From positions 1-62,345 of the forward strand of contig JAILSC010000025.1 of assembly GCA_024697865.1 (NCBI GenBank): a DNA stretch of 62,345 nt. The letters run 5' to 3'. The DNA is from Candidatus Saccharimonadota bacterium. Lineage in GTDB: Bacteria > Patescibacteriota > Saccharimonadia > Saccharimonadales > Saccharimonadaceae. Position numbers and translations under genes: made by a program. Shown here one piece after another: positions 16,742 to 25,226 of this stretch (its first letter is position 1; every line of letters starts with the position of its first letter). The notes beneath the pieces are model-generated. The model made no database searches and was not told the origin of the DNA. It was given only the letters and a program-made list of their open reading frames with translations.

Positions 16742-17514
16742 CTGTAACCATTAATAAAGCTTTGTGCGTCCATCGGGCGCTTGCCCTCTGGCTGTAATCT
16801 GTCGATACTTAAAATTCGCCCGTCCGCACACGTTAAAGGTAACACCGCCGCTTCACCCGGCTTCAATATATGTGCCTCTAAAACAATACAATTTTTGTTT
16901 AAAAACGGATATTTTGCTTTCGGAAAATCAGCATAAGCTACGATTTTGCGCAAAATCTCTTCCGCGCTCTCTGTTTTAGGATTCAATACCCCCATAGATT
17001 TCACCATTTTCTCGGTATAGGTTGCTTCTATATCGTTCTGATTAACAGGGGTGGGTAAATTATCTAAATGCTGAACAATCCATTTTGCCCCCGTTTCGGC
17101 CAGGGCCCGATAAATCGCTGCTTTTTCAAGAGGTAGATCGGCTAAAGTCTCTTGAAAATACACTGGTCCGGCATCCATCGCTGGGGCTAATTTCATTACT
17201 GATACGCTAAATTCTGTATCTCCGTTTAAGATTGCACTCTCTATTGGCGATGGTCCGCGGTATAGGGGTAGGAGGGAAGGGTGGATGTTTAGGATTCCTT
17301 CTGGCTCGAATAGTTCTAACACCTGGGCCAGAATGATTACCCCGAAAGAGGCCAGCACTGCCTGAGCTTCTGGATATTCGCGTTTTAATCGGCAAACTTC
17401 TTCCAGGTCTTCTTTGGTATGAGCTACGAACAGTATTTGGCACTCTTGCTCTAATACTGCTAATGCATAGTCTGCTAGTGGCCCATTACCGAGGAAAATG
17501 ATCTTAGGCTTCAC
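16732..17514 (-). CDS. fmt: Methionyl-tRNA formyltransferase
   Basis: The 260-residue protein contains the formyl-folate-dependent transferase signature 'LNIHPSLLPLYRGPSPIESA' with the catalytic Asn/His, and 'MDAGPVYFQE' downstream. It formylates initiator Met-tRNA, pairing with IF-2 and with the deformylase encoded just upstream. It is shorter than E. coli Fmt (315), mainly in the C-terminal tRNA-binding domain. GTG 17514 is the best start because it has AAGGAG 7 nt upstream, inside the end of def; the upstream frame to 17550 has no site. The 11-bp overlap implies translational coupling. Confidence 0.93.
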   Translation of the reverse strand: MKPKIIFLGNGPLADYALAVLEQECQILFVAHTKEDLEEVCRLKREYPEAQAVLASFGVIILAQVLELFEPEGILNIHPSLLPLYRGPSPIESAILNGDTEFSVSVMKLAPAMDAGPVYFQETLADLPLEKAAIYRALAETGAKWIVQHLDNLPTPVNQNDIEATYTEKMVKSMGVLNPKTESAEEILRKIVAYADFPKAKYPFLNKNCIVLEAHILKPGEAAVLPLTCADGRILSIDRLQPEGKRPMDAQSFINGYRGK

Positions 17515-18076
17515 CCCAGAGCTCCTTGTTACCAGCGATTTTGGCGTCATAATCTACCGGTATCAAATCTCCCTTGTCGTCCATTTCATAGAACGCGTCC
17601 TTCACTCCCTTAATATGATCAATGAACAAGATTCCGTCTAAATGGTCTATTTCATGTAGCAAAGTTCTTGCTAGCTCCCCTGTGGCCTTGATTCTCACCT
17701 CTGTGCCGTCCTCTAATTTGGCCTTGATTCGGACTTTCGAATGTCGTGGTACCATCCCGTAAATCGAGGGGACCGAAAGACAGCCTTCTTGGCTTTTTTC
17801 TACTTTACCATCTGCTCGGATCACTTCTGGGTTGATCAGTGCCGTAAAAGTCGCCCTTTCTTTGTCCTCCATATCATCACGAATAATGATGATCCGTTTC
17901 AGTACGCCCATCTGGGGTGCAGCCATTGCCGCCGACAGCTCATAAGGGTGTTCTTTCTCCCAATCCAGAGATAATTTGCGCATATCAGCAATTATTCCCA
18001 AGATTTCGTCGTCAATCTTGCGAACTTTCTCCGACTTCTCTCTTAGTCGTGGATCTGGCGTGGTAATTATTTTCAT
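17504..18076 (-). CDS. def: Peptide deformylase
   Basis: The 190-residue enzyme has the three deformylase motifs: 'SAAMAAPQMG' (motif 1, variant of GxGLAAxQ), 'EGCLSVP' (metal Cys) and 'LLHEIDHLDG' (HExxH). It removes the formyl group from nascent peptides. The minus-strand TATAAT (18088-18083, TGG before it) ends 6 nt before the ATG, so def-fmt mRNA should be leaderless at def and Shine-Dalgarno dependent at fmt. Confidence 0.95.
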   Translation of the reverse strand: MKIITTPDPRLREKSEKVRKIDDEILGIIADMRKLSLDWEKEHPYELSAAMAAPQMGVLKRIIIIRDDMEDKERATFTALINPEVIRADGKVEKSQEGCLSVPSIYGMVPRHSKVRIKAKLEDGTEVRIKATGELARTLLHEIDHLDGILFIDHIKGVKDAFYEMDDKGDLIPVDYDAKIAGNKELWGEA

Positions 18077-18083
18077 AAGAGTA

Positions 18084-19028
18084 TTATACCACAGTCAGCT
18101 CTGTTGAATCAAGGTTGTGGTCCTTTAGACTTACGCTCTGGATCGCTGGGTCTTCGTAGGTGTTATAGTAGTAAGTCTGCGTAGCCGTAGAGTATCCCCC
18201 AGTGTAGACTGTCTTTTCAAAATTTCCATCTGCCATCGCCGCCCCGCCGTCAATCATTGCCACTCCAGCTAAAGTATGGAACAATCGCGATACGTTAGTG
18301 GCTTCGTCCGCCTGTACTGGATAATGCGTATTGAGGTAGGCTACCCGGATAAAACGGTCCGTAGAATAGAATCCACCTGGTAGGCCCCGGATCAGGGAGC
18401 CACTACCGAAGGCTGTCATCGTGGCTTTCCCCCATTTGACCTCTTTAGGCATCTGCGGGAACAGGTTCATATAATTGCGCAAATTCTCCTTATGCCACTC
18501 GTATCCTGGCTGGTTAGTCAAAATATCCACGTCGTTTTCGAAAATTTCCATACCCTTGGCGGTGTATTCTACCACTATAGATCGCTTGGCATCACCGATA
18601 ATCCAGTGCAGCTCAGATACCGGGTATTGGTCGTTAATTGGTTTAGCCACGATCACTACCTCTTTTAGAGCTTTTTCGGCTTCGTCTACGGTCTTAAAAT
18701 TCAAGGCTACCCACAGCGGAAATTCGTAGGCTGCTACATTGGTCTTACCTTCAACGGCATCGGGCGCATAAGAGGCATAGCCAGGGAAGTTCAGCCCGGC
18801 TACTCCTAGTCCATGCTCATTGGCGCAATCAAAATAAAGTGGCACATTTTCTGCCACAATCGCCATTCCTATCACTGCCGAACCGCCCATCTGCCCCAGG
18901 AAAGCTGAGTCGTATTTATATTCTCGCGGCGTGATTACTACTTTTTGGCCGTAACCGCAGGACCAATCTAAATTTCGGCCAAAATACATATTTCCCGCCT
19001 TATCGCTGAATCTCACCCCTGTACACAT
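18084..19028 (-). CDS. Choloylglycine hydrolase family (bile salt hydrolase-like)
   Basis: The 314-residue Ntn-hydrolase starts Met-Cys, so Cys2 is the nucleophile after Met removal. The family's catalytic residues are all visible: 'FGRNLDW' (Arg and Asp), 'GLNFPGYA' (Asn), 'ILTNQPGYEWH' (Asn) and 'STDRFIR' (Arg). By eye it resembles conjugated bile salt hydrolases more than penicillin V acylases, but the two cannot be separated without alignment. It has no signal peptide. AGGAGG precedes the start. It would deconjugate glycine- or taurine-linked bile salts, or cleave other N-acyl amides. In a reduced genome it is probably acquired by transfer. Confidence 0.9.
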   Translation of the reverse strand: MCTGVRFSDKAGNMYFGRNLDWSCGYGQKVVITPREYKYDSAFLGQMGGSAVIGMAIVAENVPLYFDCANEHGLGVAGLNFPGYASYAPDAVEGKTNVAAYEFPLWVALNFKTVDEAEKALKEVVIVAKPINDQYPVSELHWIIGDAKRSIVVEYTAKGMEIFENDVDILTNQPGYEWHKENLRNYMNLFPQMPKEVKWGKATMTAFGSGSLIRGLPGGFYSTDRFIRVAYLNTHYPVQADEATNVSRLFHTLAGVAMIDGGAAMADGNFEKTVYTGGYSTATQTYYYNTYEDPAIQSVSLKDHNLDSTELTVV

Positions 19029-19078
19029 AGAACCTCCTATTTAATCCTTGTGTTTATTTTACTATAAAAAATCTATCT

Positions 19079-21112
19079 TTACAATAATCCTGGTGGGTCT
19101 AGGGAAATCTTGAAATTCTGATCTAGGTCGTTACAGACCTCTATCAGTGCTTTTCGCGACTTGGCTCGCACGATAATTTGCCAGGTATAACCACGAACTG
19201 TTCGCTCGTGAAAGGCTGGCTGGGGCGGGGAAACAATTAGCCGCTTATCTGCCGCCAATTTTGCCGCCAACTCCTGTACCTTTTTAACTACAAGTCGCTC
19301 TGTTTTCATCGTAATTGTCAATTTCGTTACGAATTTGAACGGCGGAAACCCGGTCTTTCGTCGTCGAACTATCAAATATTCGTAAAATCCTTTGTAGTCC
19401 TCGTTTAAGGCGAATTTTAGCACTGGATGTTCTGGGCGGAAAGTCTGTACAAACACCTCTGCTTCTGAGAGGTGTCCCCGTCCTACGCGCCCCATCACCT
19501 GAGTTAGTAATTGGAAGGTCCGCTCTTCCGCCAAATAATCTGGCAGAGAAAGTCCGGCATCGGCCTGCACTACTCCTACTGTAGCTAGCCGCGGCAAGTC
19601 CAGCCCCTTCGCCAGTGTCTGTGTACCTACTAGAATATCCACTTCGCCCGCTTTTACGTCGTCGTACATTGCTTCCATTCCTTCGCCCTTTTTGTTATCT
19701 GCGTCAAATCGTCGCACCCGGGCTTTCGGGAACAGTCTTTGCAATTCGCTCTCTAGTAATTTAGTTCCAAACCCCTTATGTACTAGCCCTGGATGTCCGC
19801 ACTTGGGACATCCAGCAGGGACTTTCTCGCTAAAACCGCAGGTATGGCAGACTAGCTCATAACTATCGGCGTGTAAAGTCAGTGGCAAAAAACAATTCGG
19901 GCAAATCAATTCCTCCCCACAATTTTCGCAGATCGTCAGAGGTGAAGACCCTCGGCGATTATGGAAAATCAAGGTTTGTCGTCCCGCCGCCAGATTTTCG
20001 GTGATTTTCATGAGTAAATCATCGCAGAAATACCGATTTTTTCGGAAGTTATCCCTGTTTTTAAAGTCCACTAGTTTAACTTCTGGCTTTACTGCCGAAG
20101 CTTTGGCCTTTTCGGTAATCTCTACCACTGCCTCCTGCCTCAACGCCAAATAATAATCTTCCGCTGTTGGGGTGGCGGACCCTAAAATCAAATCTATCCC
20201 CAGCCCCGAAGCTATTTTGCTCGCCACCCGGATAGCTGAGTATCTTGGGGCGTTTTCTTGATAATAAGCCCCTTCGTGTTCCTCATCAACGACGATTAGT
20301 CCGAGGTTATCTAGGGGCGCAAACAGTGCGGAGCGCGGGCCAACTACGATTCTAGGCTCCTTAGCTAGCAATAGGGAATCGAAGATTAAATGTCTTTCGG
20401 CCTCGGTCTGTTTAGAATGGATTACCGTTACCCTTTCACCAAAGACTTCCTCGAAGACCTGTACTAATTGTCCAGTTAGGGCGATTTCGGGCACTAATAT
20501 GATACTAGACTTTTGTTGTTTGAGGGCCTTAGCGGCCATTTTTAGGTAGATATTGGTTTTACCACTACCGGTAACGCCAAACAGTAGTTTTGTGGCTCCT
20601 GGAGCCTTCTGAAGGCCTTCTAGCGCCTTTTTCTGGGCACTATTAAGTGGGATAACCAGTTGTGGATGATTAAAACATTCCGGCGAAGGGGCATTTCGGA
20701 GCGCGGCAGCGCGAGAATTAGCGCCGGCCGCCCGTGGCGACGGGCCGGCCGGACGCGGCCCCAAGCGGGATGTTTTATCATCGTTCCCGAACATTTGTTC
20801 GGTTTTTCGCTTCCGCCTCTGTTTTTCAACTCCTTTAGGCAGTACCAAGCCTACAGCCACGCCCAACGGCGCCAAATAATATTCATGCACGAATTTAACC
20901 GCATCCAGTAAATGTCGCGGCAATGGTTTTGTATACAAAACTTTCAAAATCGATTTTGTAGCAAAGTCTGGTTGCGCAACTTTTTTAATAACTACACCCG
21001 GTACTTCGCGTCGGCCTACCGGCACTAACACGATTTGCCCCACGGAAAGGGAACTATCATAAAAATACGTTAACTCCTCCGTCCTCCCCTCCGGTATCAC
21101 CTCGTAATACAT
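19079..21112 (-). CDS. priA: Primosomal protein N' (PriA helicase)
   Basis: The 677-residue helicase has the N-terminal DNA-binding domain, Walker A 'GVTGSGKTNIYLKMA', 'VVDEEHEGAYYQ' (DEEH box), paired zinc-binding motifs ('CENCGEELICPNC' and 'CHTCGF...CPKCG') and helicase motifs V-VI ('GTQTLAKGLDLP', 'QVMGRVGRG'). It restarts collapsed replication forks. Residues about 114-145 are encoded by a GC-rich palindromic insertion (20664-20782) in the linker before the helicase domain. TGATATAAT (21127-21119, minus) ends 6 nt before the ATG, so the mRNA should be leaderless. Confidence 0.95.
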   Translation of the reverse strand: MYYEVIPEGRTEELTYFYDSSLSVGQIVLVPVGRREVPGVVIKKVAQPDFATKSILKVLYTKPLPRHLLDAVKFVHEYYLAPLGVAVGLVLPKGVEKQRRKRKTEQMFGNDDKTSRLGPRPAGPSPRAAGANSRAAALRNAPSPECFNHPQLVIPLNSAQKKALEGLQKAPGATKLLFGVTGSGKTNIYLKMAAKALKQQKSSIILVPEIALTGQLVQVFEEVFGERVTVIHSKQTEAERHLIFDSLLLAKEPRIVVGPRSALFAPLDNLGLIVVDEEHEGAYYQENAPRYSAIRVASKIASGLGIDLILGSATPTAEDYYLALRQEAVVEITEKAKASAVKPEVKLVDFKNRDNFRKNRYFCDDLLMKITENLAAGRQTLIFHNRRGSSPLTICENCGEELICPNCFLPLTLHADSYELVCHTCGFSEKVPAGCPKCGHPGLVHKGFGTKLLESELQRLFPKARVRRFDADNKKGEGMEAMYDDVKAGEVDILVGTQTLAKGLDLPRLATVGVVQADAGLSLPDYLAEERTFQLLTQVMGRVGRGHLSEAEVFVQTFRPEHPVLKFALNEDYKGFYEYLIVRRRKTGFPPFKFVTKLTITMKTERLVVKKVQELAAKLAADKRLIVSPPQPAFHERTVRGYTWQIIVRAKSRKALIEVCNDLDQNFKISLDPPGLL
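20664..20782. repeat. Palindromic element inserted in-frame in priA
   Basis: Locus-specific arms (20664-20681 and 20766-20782, GATGATAAAACAT type, one indel and one mismatch) flank a GC-rich core (20687-20762) with two hairpins: GCGC-GGCA-GCGC and a long stem ending GCCCGT-GGCG-ACGGGC. The core is clearly homologous to the element inside der (46630-46703), with stem bases changed in compensating pairs. The insert adds about 30 residues rich in Pro, Ala and Arg. Rickettsia palindromic elements are a known parallel for such in-gene insertions. Confidence 0.8.
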
Positions 21113-21188
21113 ATCGTAATTATATCACGGAAATTGTTGTAATTTTTACTAATCCTGTGCTATAATAGGGGTAATTAAGCGAGGTAAT

Positions 21189-21479
21189 ATGTTAGATATA
21201 TTTGTTACGTCTCGGGTTCGCCGCAAAATCATCGTGGTTTTTGCCAAATATCCAGATTTTAAAACTCACGTCAGAGGTTTAGCTAAACTAATCAAAGAGG
21301 ATCCGGGCAATATCCAACGAGAATTAAACCGCATGGTCGAAGGAAAATTTCTTATTGCTACCAAGAAGGGCAAGACCAAAATTTACCAAACCAACAAACG
21401 TTTTCCTATCCTTAAGGAGTTGCAATCTATCGTGATAAAGAGCCAAAAGGGCAATAAACCCAGCAAAACTATCGGCTAA
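21189..21479 (+). CDS. Winged-helix transcriptional regulator-like protein
   Basis: The 96-residue protein has the compact wHTH pattern seen in many archaeal and CPR regulators: 'VTSRVRRKIIVVFAKYPDF' (helix 1), 'HVRGLAKLIKEDPGNIQREL' (HTH), and a wing 'FLIATKKGKTKIYQTNKRFP'. TGCTATAAT (hexamer 21163-21168) lies about 20 nt before the ATG, with GAGGT as a weak ribosome-binding site. The next gene, recJ, begins two bases after its stop, so the two are cotranscribed. Its DNA target is unknown. Confidence 0.82.
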   Translation: MLDIFVTSRVRRKIIVVFAKYPDFKTHVRGLAKLIKEDPGNIQRELNRMVEGKFLIATKKGKTKIYQTNKRFPILKELQSIVIKSQKGNKPSKTIG

Positions 21480-21480
21480 A

Positions 21481-23097
21481 ATGAACAAAATTTTTGCACA
21501 ACTCGTCAAAAAGCGTGGCCTTGACCCCAGTTTTTTGCAGCCTCAGTACGAAAACCTCATCGACCCTTATCAGCTCCCCGATATACAGTCAGCGATTAAG
21601 CGGATTAGGCGAGCTATTCAAGCCCAAGAAAAAATCCTGATCTACGGAGACTACGATGCTGATGGAGTTACTGCTAGCACTGTAATGGAGCAAACTTTAA
21701 TTTTCGCCGGAGTTAGACCAGAAGACATCATTATTATGCTCCCTGATCGTTTTACCGATGGCTATGGCATGAGCCCAAAACTAATCAAGCGCGCCCAAGC
21801 TGAAGACATTACCCTTGTTATCACCGTAGATTGTGGTTCGCACAACCATGAGATCGTCGATGAACTAAATACTTTAAAGATTGATAGTATTGTCACAGAT
21901 CATCACGAAACCCCCGATCATTTACCTGAGGCTGTGGCCGTGATTAACCCTAAACGTCAAGACCGACCCTGCCCGGAGCTAGCCAACCTGGCCGGGGTTG
22001 GAGTAGCTTTTAAACTAGCTCAAGCCCTAGTTAAAGAAGGGGCAATTAAAGCTGGTCAGGAAAAATGGCTACTTGACCTAGTTCTAATCGGCACGATTTG
22101 CGACAGCATGTTACTCACGGGCGAGAATCGCATTCTTTGTTATTACGGTCTCAAAGTATTAAAAAGGACTCGCCGCCCTGGACTTAAAGAACTGATGCGT
22201 CGCGCCGGTGTCAAAACTTTAAATTCCGAGGCGATTGGATTTCAGATTGGCCCTCGTCTTAATGCGGCCGGCCGCTTAGATACCGCCGAAATCGCCCTCA
22301 ACCTCCTCCGCACCAATAAGCCTACTGAAGCCGCTTCTCTGGCTAATCAGCTAGAAGAGTTGAACAAAAAACGTAAAACTGAACAACTTTCTGCCACTCG
22401 CGAAATTAAAGAGCGGGGGATTAAGGACGGTTCGGTCATTATCGAGACCGGCCACTGGCATGAAGGTATTATCGGTATTGTCGCCGGCCATCTCGTCGAG
22501 GACTATGCCAAGCCCGCCTTCGTGCTGACAGAGGTGGAAAATAATATCTATAAAGGATCTGGTCGTAGTTTTGGCGATTTTAACCTAGCCAAAGCTCTAG
22601 ACCAAGTCCGAGATACGATTATCGGGGGTGGTGGCCACGCTGGCGCTGCCGGAGTGAAGATCAAACAAGAAAATCTCTACGCTTTCCGTGAGCAAATCAA
22701 CGCCTATTATGACAGTCTTAAACTTAAAAACCAATCAAAATATCTCAAGCCTATCCCAGACCTAACTTTAGACGATTTTGCCGATCTTTCTCTTGAATTA
22801 TTAGAGGAATTACGGGTTCTTGAACCCTACGGACCAGGGAACGAAGAACCCATCTTCCGCCTTACGAATGTTAAAATCGCCGAGATTCGCCGTATGGGGG
22901 CCGACCAAAATCATCTCCGTTTAGATCTTGTCGACAAAAATGGCAAGTTCCTAAAGCTCCTCGCTTTCTACGCCCCTGAAAAGTGGCTTCAGCTTACCCC
23001 GGATACTGAGGTCGAACCTATCGTCAAGCTGATGGAAAATGACTTTAACGGCGTCAAATCTCTTGAAGCCCGCATCTTTGATCTGGCTGTGTTATAA
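21481..23097 (+). CDS. recJ: Single-stranded-DNA-specific exonuclease RecJ
   Basis: The 538-residue protein shows the DHH-phosphoesterase motifs 'YGDYDADGVTAS' (I), 'VDCGSHNHE' (II), 'IVTDHHE' (III, DHH) and 'GGGGHAGAAG' (DHHA1), with a C-terminal OB domain. It degrades single-stranded DNA 5' to 3' in recombination and repair. It follows the wHTH gene by one base and has no clear ribosome-binding site. Its stop codon TAA is part of the TATAAT box (23093-23098) of the next gene. Confidence 0.95.
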   Translation: MNKIFAQLVKKRGLDPSFLQPQYENLIDPYQLPDIQSAIKRIRRAIQAQEKILIYGDYDADGVTASTVMEQTLIFAGVRPEDIIIMLPDRFTDGYGMSPKLIKRAQAEDITLVITVDCGSHNHEIVDELNTLKIDSIVTDHHETPDHLPEAVAVINPKRQDRPCPELANLAGVGVAFKLAQALVKEGAIKAGQEKWLLDLVLIGTICDSMLLTGENRILCYYGLKVLKRTRRPGLKELMRRAGVKTLNSEAIGFQIGPRLNAAGRLDTAEIALNLLRTNKPTEAASLANQLEELNKKRKTEQLSATREIKERGIKDGSVIIETGHWHEGIIGIVAGHLVEDYAKPAFVLTEVENNIYKGSGRSFGDFNLAKALDQVRDTIIGGGGHAGAAGVKIKQENLYAFREQINAYYDSLKLKNQSKYLKPIPDLTLDDFADLSLELLEELRVLEPYGPGNEEPIFRLTNVKIAEIRRMGADQNHLRLDLVDKNGKFLKLLAFYAPEKWLQLTPDTEVEPIVKLMENDFNGVKSLEARIFDLAVL

Positions 23098-23104
23098 TAG
23101 ACTT

Positions 23105-23635
23105 ATGAGAAAAGCTATTTTGAAAGCTAAATTAAAAAATCACGATAGTTTTATGAAGAAGCTCAGTGATATTGAATTTGATTTTTCCCCTGTTTATTGG
23201 CAACATGATCGAGTTTACGTGCCTAAAAACTATAAGCCGCACGCTAACTTTCCGCGTCTAATTATGCGCACCGAGATGAAAGCTGTCGATAAACCCGCTA
23301 AATATTACTTTATCTTAAAGCGCCATATCGAAGATTCAGGGGTCGACATCGTTGAAACTACTAATGTCAAAGATTATGAGAAACTAGTTCACATCATTCT
23401 TCAACTCGGGTTCAAACCTGCAGCCGAAGTATCCCGTCGCCGGCAAACCCTCGATATGGGCGAAGGCACTTTTATTCACTTAGACAAAGTCGATAATCTT
23501 CAGGGGTACTACGCCAAAATCGAATCCGAAATCAGCCCCAAAGACTCCGTCACCGAAGCCAGACTGGATCTAAAGAAGACTTTCGAAACTCTCGGTGAAC
23601 CCCAAATCGTGGAATCCACTTATTTTGAGCTTTAG
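23105..23635 (+). CDS. CYTH-domain (CyaB/ThTPase-like) protein
   Basis: The 176-residue protein resembles the CYTH superfamily: basic strands ('RLIMRTEMK', 'YYFILKRH'), 'VSRRRQTLDM' and the metal-binding acidic pattern 'HLDKVDNLQGYYAKIESEI'. Family members bind triphosphates (thiamine triphosphatase, class IV adenylyl cyclase, inorganic triphosphatase). The first strand reads 'KAKLK' instead of the classical ExExK, so catalytic ability is uncertain. The frame opens earlier inside recJ, but TGTTATAAT ends 6 nt before ATG 23105, giving a leaderless mRNA. Confidence 0.8.
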   Translation: MRKAILKAKLKNHDSFMKKLSDIEFDFSPVYWQHDRVYVPKNYKPHANFPRLIMRTEMKAVDKPAKYYFILKRHIEDSGVDIVETTNVKDYEKLVHIILQLGFKPAAEVSRRRQTLDMGEGTFIHLDKVDNLQGYYAKIESEISPKDSVTEARLDLKKTFETLGEPQIVESTYFEL

Positions 23636-24603
23636 CCGCGTGGTGGCTCGCCGTCTGGTTCACCCAGTAATTTCTTAGACTTGATTTCGTATCTTTTGCC
23701 GTTCACCGGCGATACGTAATAATCTTCATTTAATAGATTCACGAACATCGTCAAATCTTTATCATCCATGATGATAATCGATCCATCGTCATCGGTCATT
23801 AATTCTAATTGCATTTCGTCTGCATATTCAATCAACTTTTCTTGCGGCATTTCTTCAGCAATTTCCATGGCTTGGACTTTTTTCAAAATCGGCTTCTTGT
23901 CTGCTAACAGGGAATCCAAAGTCAATCCTTCAGCGAATGATAGTTTGTATTTCTCGGTCAATTCTTTAGCCTTAGCCTCAGCAATCACTTGTGATTTGTA
24001 ATCATATTGGAATAAATTCTCAAATTTCGCTTGATTGAACACTACGATTACGCCGTCGATAATTGCTACCTGATTGTCGTCCGGCATTTTAAGGGCGATT
24101 TCGGCTGAGAATGGTTCAAAGCTCTCGCCGTTTATTTCCCAAGAAGAGGCACCTTTTAAGGCTGATGAAGCCGGTAAGACTTTCGCAATATAGAAAGTCT
24201 TCATGCCCGTATCACCTGGGTAAGTAAACTTGGCGATAATCCCCTTCACCTTCTTAAAATCGTACTCGTTCTCGGAGAAATAGTCGATATCTTTATATTC
24301 ATTCTCGATCAAATGAATCAAAGTTTCCGCTCGCCCTACCTTGGAAAGGGAAGTACGATAGACTACCTTGTCTTCACCGTCGGCCTTCTCGTATTCGCGG
24401 CACTCCAGCCCCTTATCGGCCTCTTTGATAATATATGATACCGCCTCATTCATAAACATAGCCTTGACCGCGCCAGCTAGTTTATCGGAATATTTAATCT
24501 TATATGGGGTGTAATTTTTATTAAACAAAAATAGCTCTGCTGAAACATTATTCTTCATCTCGTCTACTTCGTTCGCCCACAGAAACACATCAAATTCTTC
24601 CAT
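23632..24603 (-). CDS. DUF4868 / KwaB-like protein
   Basis: The 323-residue protein matches the DUF4868 pattern I know from KwaB of the Kiwa antiphage system: a mixed N-terminal half, then 'AIIDGVIVVFNQAKFENLFQYD', an alpha-helical segment, and a C-terminal 'FVNLLNEDYYVSPVNGKRYEIKSKK'. In Kiwa, KwaB acts with the membrane sensor KwaA against phage. No KwaA-like gene is adjacent here; neighbours are a convergent CYTH gene (4-bp overlap) and the rsmH region. AGGAGG precedes the start, with TGATATAAT upstream. Confidence 0.7.
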   Translation of the reverse strand: MEEFDVFLWANEVDEMKNNVSAELFLFNKNYTPYKIKYSDKLAGAVKAMFMNEAVSYIIKEADKGLECREYEKADGEDKVVYRTSLSKVGRAETLIHLIENEYKDIDYFSENEYDFKKVKGIIAKFTYPGDTGMKTFYIAKVLPASSALKGASSWEINGESFEPFSAEIALKMPDDNQVAIIDGVIVVFNQAKFENLFQYDYKSQVIAEAKAKELTEKYKLSFAEGLTLDSLLADKKPILKKVQAMEIAEEMPQEKLIEYADEMQLELMTDDDGSIIIMDDKDLTMFVNLLNEDYYVSPVNGKRYEIKSKKLLGEPDGEPPRG

Positions 24604-24643
24604 TTTTCCTCCTTAGTTTACTTGATTATATCACATGGAGAGG

Positions 24644-24724
24644 CAATCAGAAAATGCCTTTTCACAAGGATCGTAAGCTTGAGCAAGCGCCCTCGAGCGT
24701 GCCCGAAAAAGGCATTACTGATTG
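24644..24724. repeat. Palindromic intergenic element related to 16641-16741
   Basis: Arms CAATCAG..ATGCCTTTT (24644-24662) and AAAAGGCATTACTGATTG (24707-24724) enclose a hairpin GCTT-GAGC-AAGC and the 13-mer GAGCGTGCCCGAA shared with the 16.7-kb palindrome. It lies upstream of the KwaB-like promoter. The rest of 24604-24936 is A-rich and holds one DnaA-box-like TTTTCCACA (about 24808-24816, minus) and no ORF. Confidence 0.65.
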
Positions 24725-24936
24725 TCTGATGTTCGGTTATTATAAAACAAAATCAAGAAAATTCAACAGGCTTTGTTCGGGAAAATAACAGGGGGAATTT
24801 TACACAGTTGTGGAAAACTTTAGCTAAAAAAAGTCCAAAAAAAGTCTTGCCAAAACCGAAAATTTATCATAAACTAAGAACAAGCGATTACAACAATAAA
24901 AACGCTAAACAAAAAGAAGTCGTACATTAACAAAGT

Positions 24937-25192
24937 TTGAGACCGATCATCTAGGAGCTTTGGCGCGCATTAAATATTAAGCGAGATGCGTCAAAACAAT
25001 CGTGTGCACCTTCCTCAAAAAACACACCTCCCAATAAACTCTATATGGTCTATTACACAATAAGTCTCTCAACGGCCAGGATTATGAAATCCGCTTCGCG
25101 CGGGTCAGAATCGTGGTGACTGATTGTGTTCTATATAAACAAAAAACAAAGCAGAAACAAACACGCTGAAGTTTCTAGTTGAACGGTCTCAA
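24937..25192. ncRNA. Structured non-coding segment upstream of rsmH (candidate RNA)
   Basis: TTGAGACCG (24937-24945) and CGGTCTCAA (25184-25192) can close a 256-nt domain. Inside are GCGCAT/ATGCGT, a long stem ACACAATAAGTC (25055-25066) with GACTGATTGTGT (25118-25129), and CCGC/GCGG hairpins. No ORF is present. A weak promoter candidate (TTGCCA-17-TAAACT at 24847-24875) would transcribe it on the plus strand. No terminator is evident before the rsmH promoter at 25214. Strand and independence are unsure. Confidence 0.45.
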
Positions 25193-25226
25193 GCAAAGAA
25201 AAACAAAACAGTGTATAATAATACAC

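Noticed and set aside
24800-24820. DnaA-box-like TTTTCCACA with A-rich DNA near rsmH (another at about 5263-5271)
   Set aside because: Only single, isolated boxes are seen, and no dnaA, dnaN or box cluster is in the window, so an origin is not supported.
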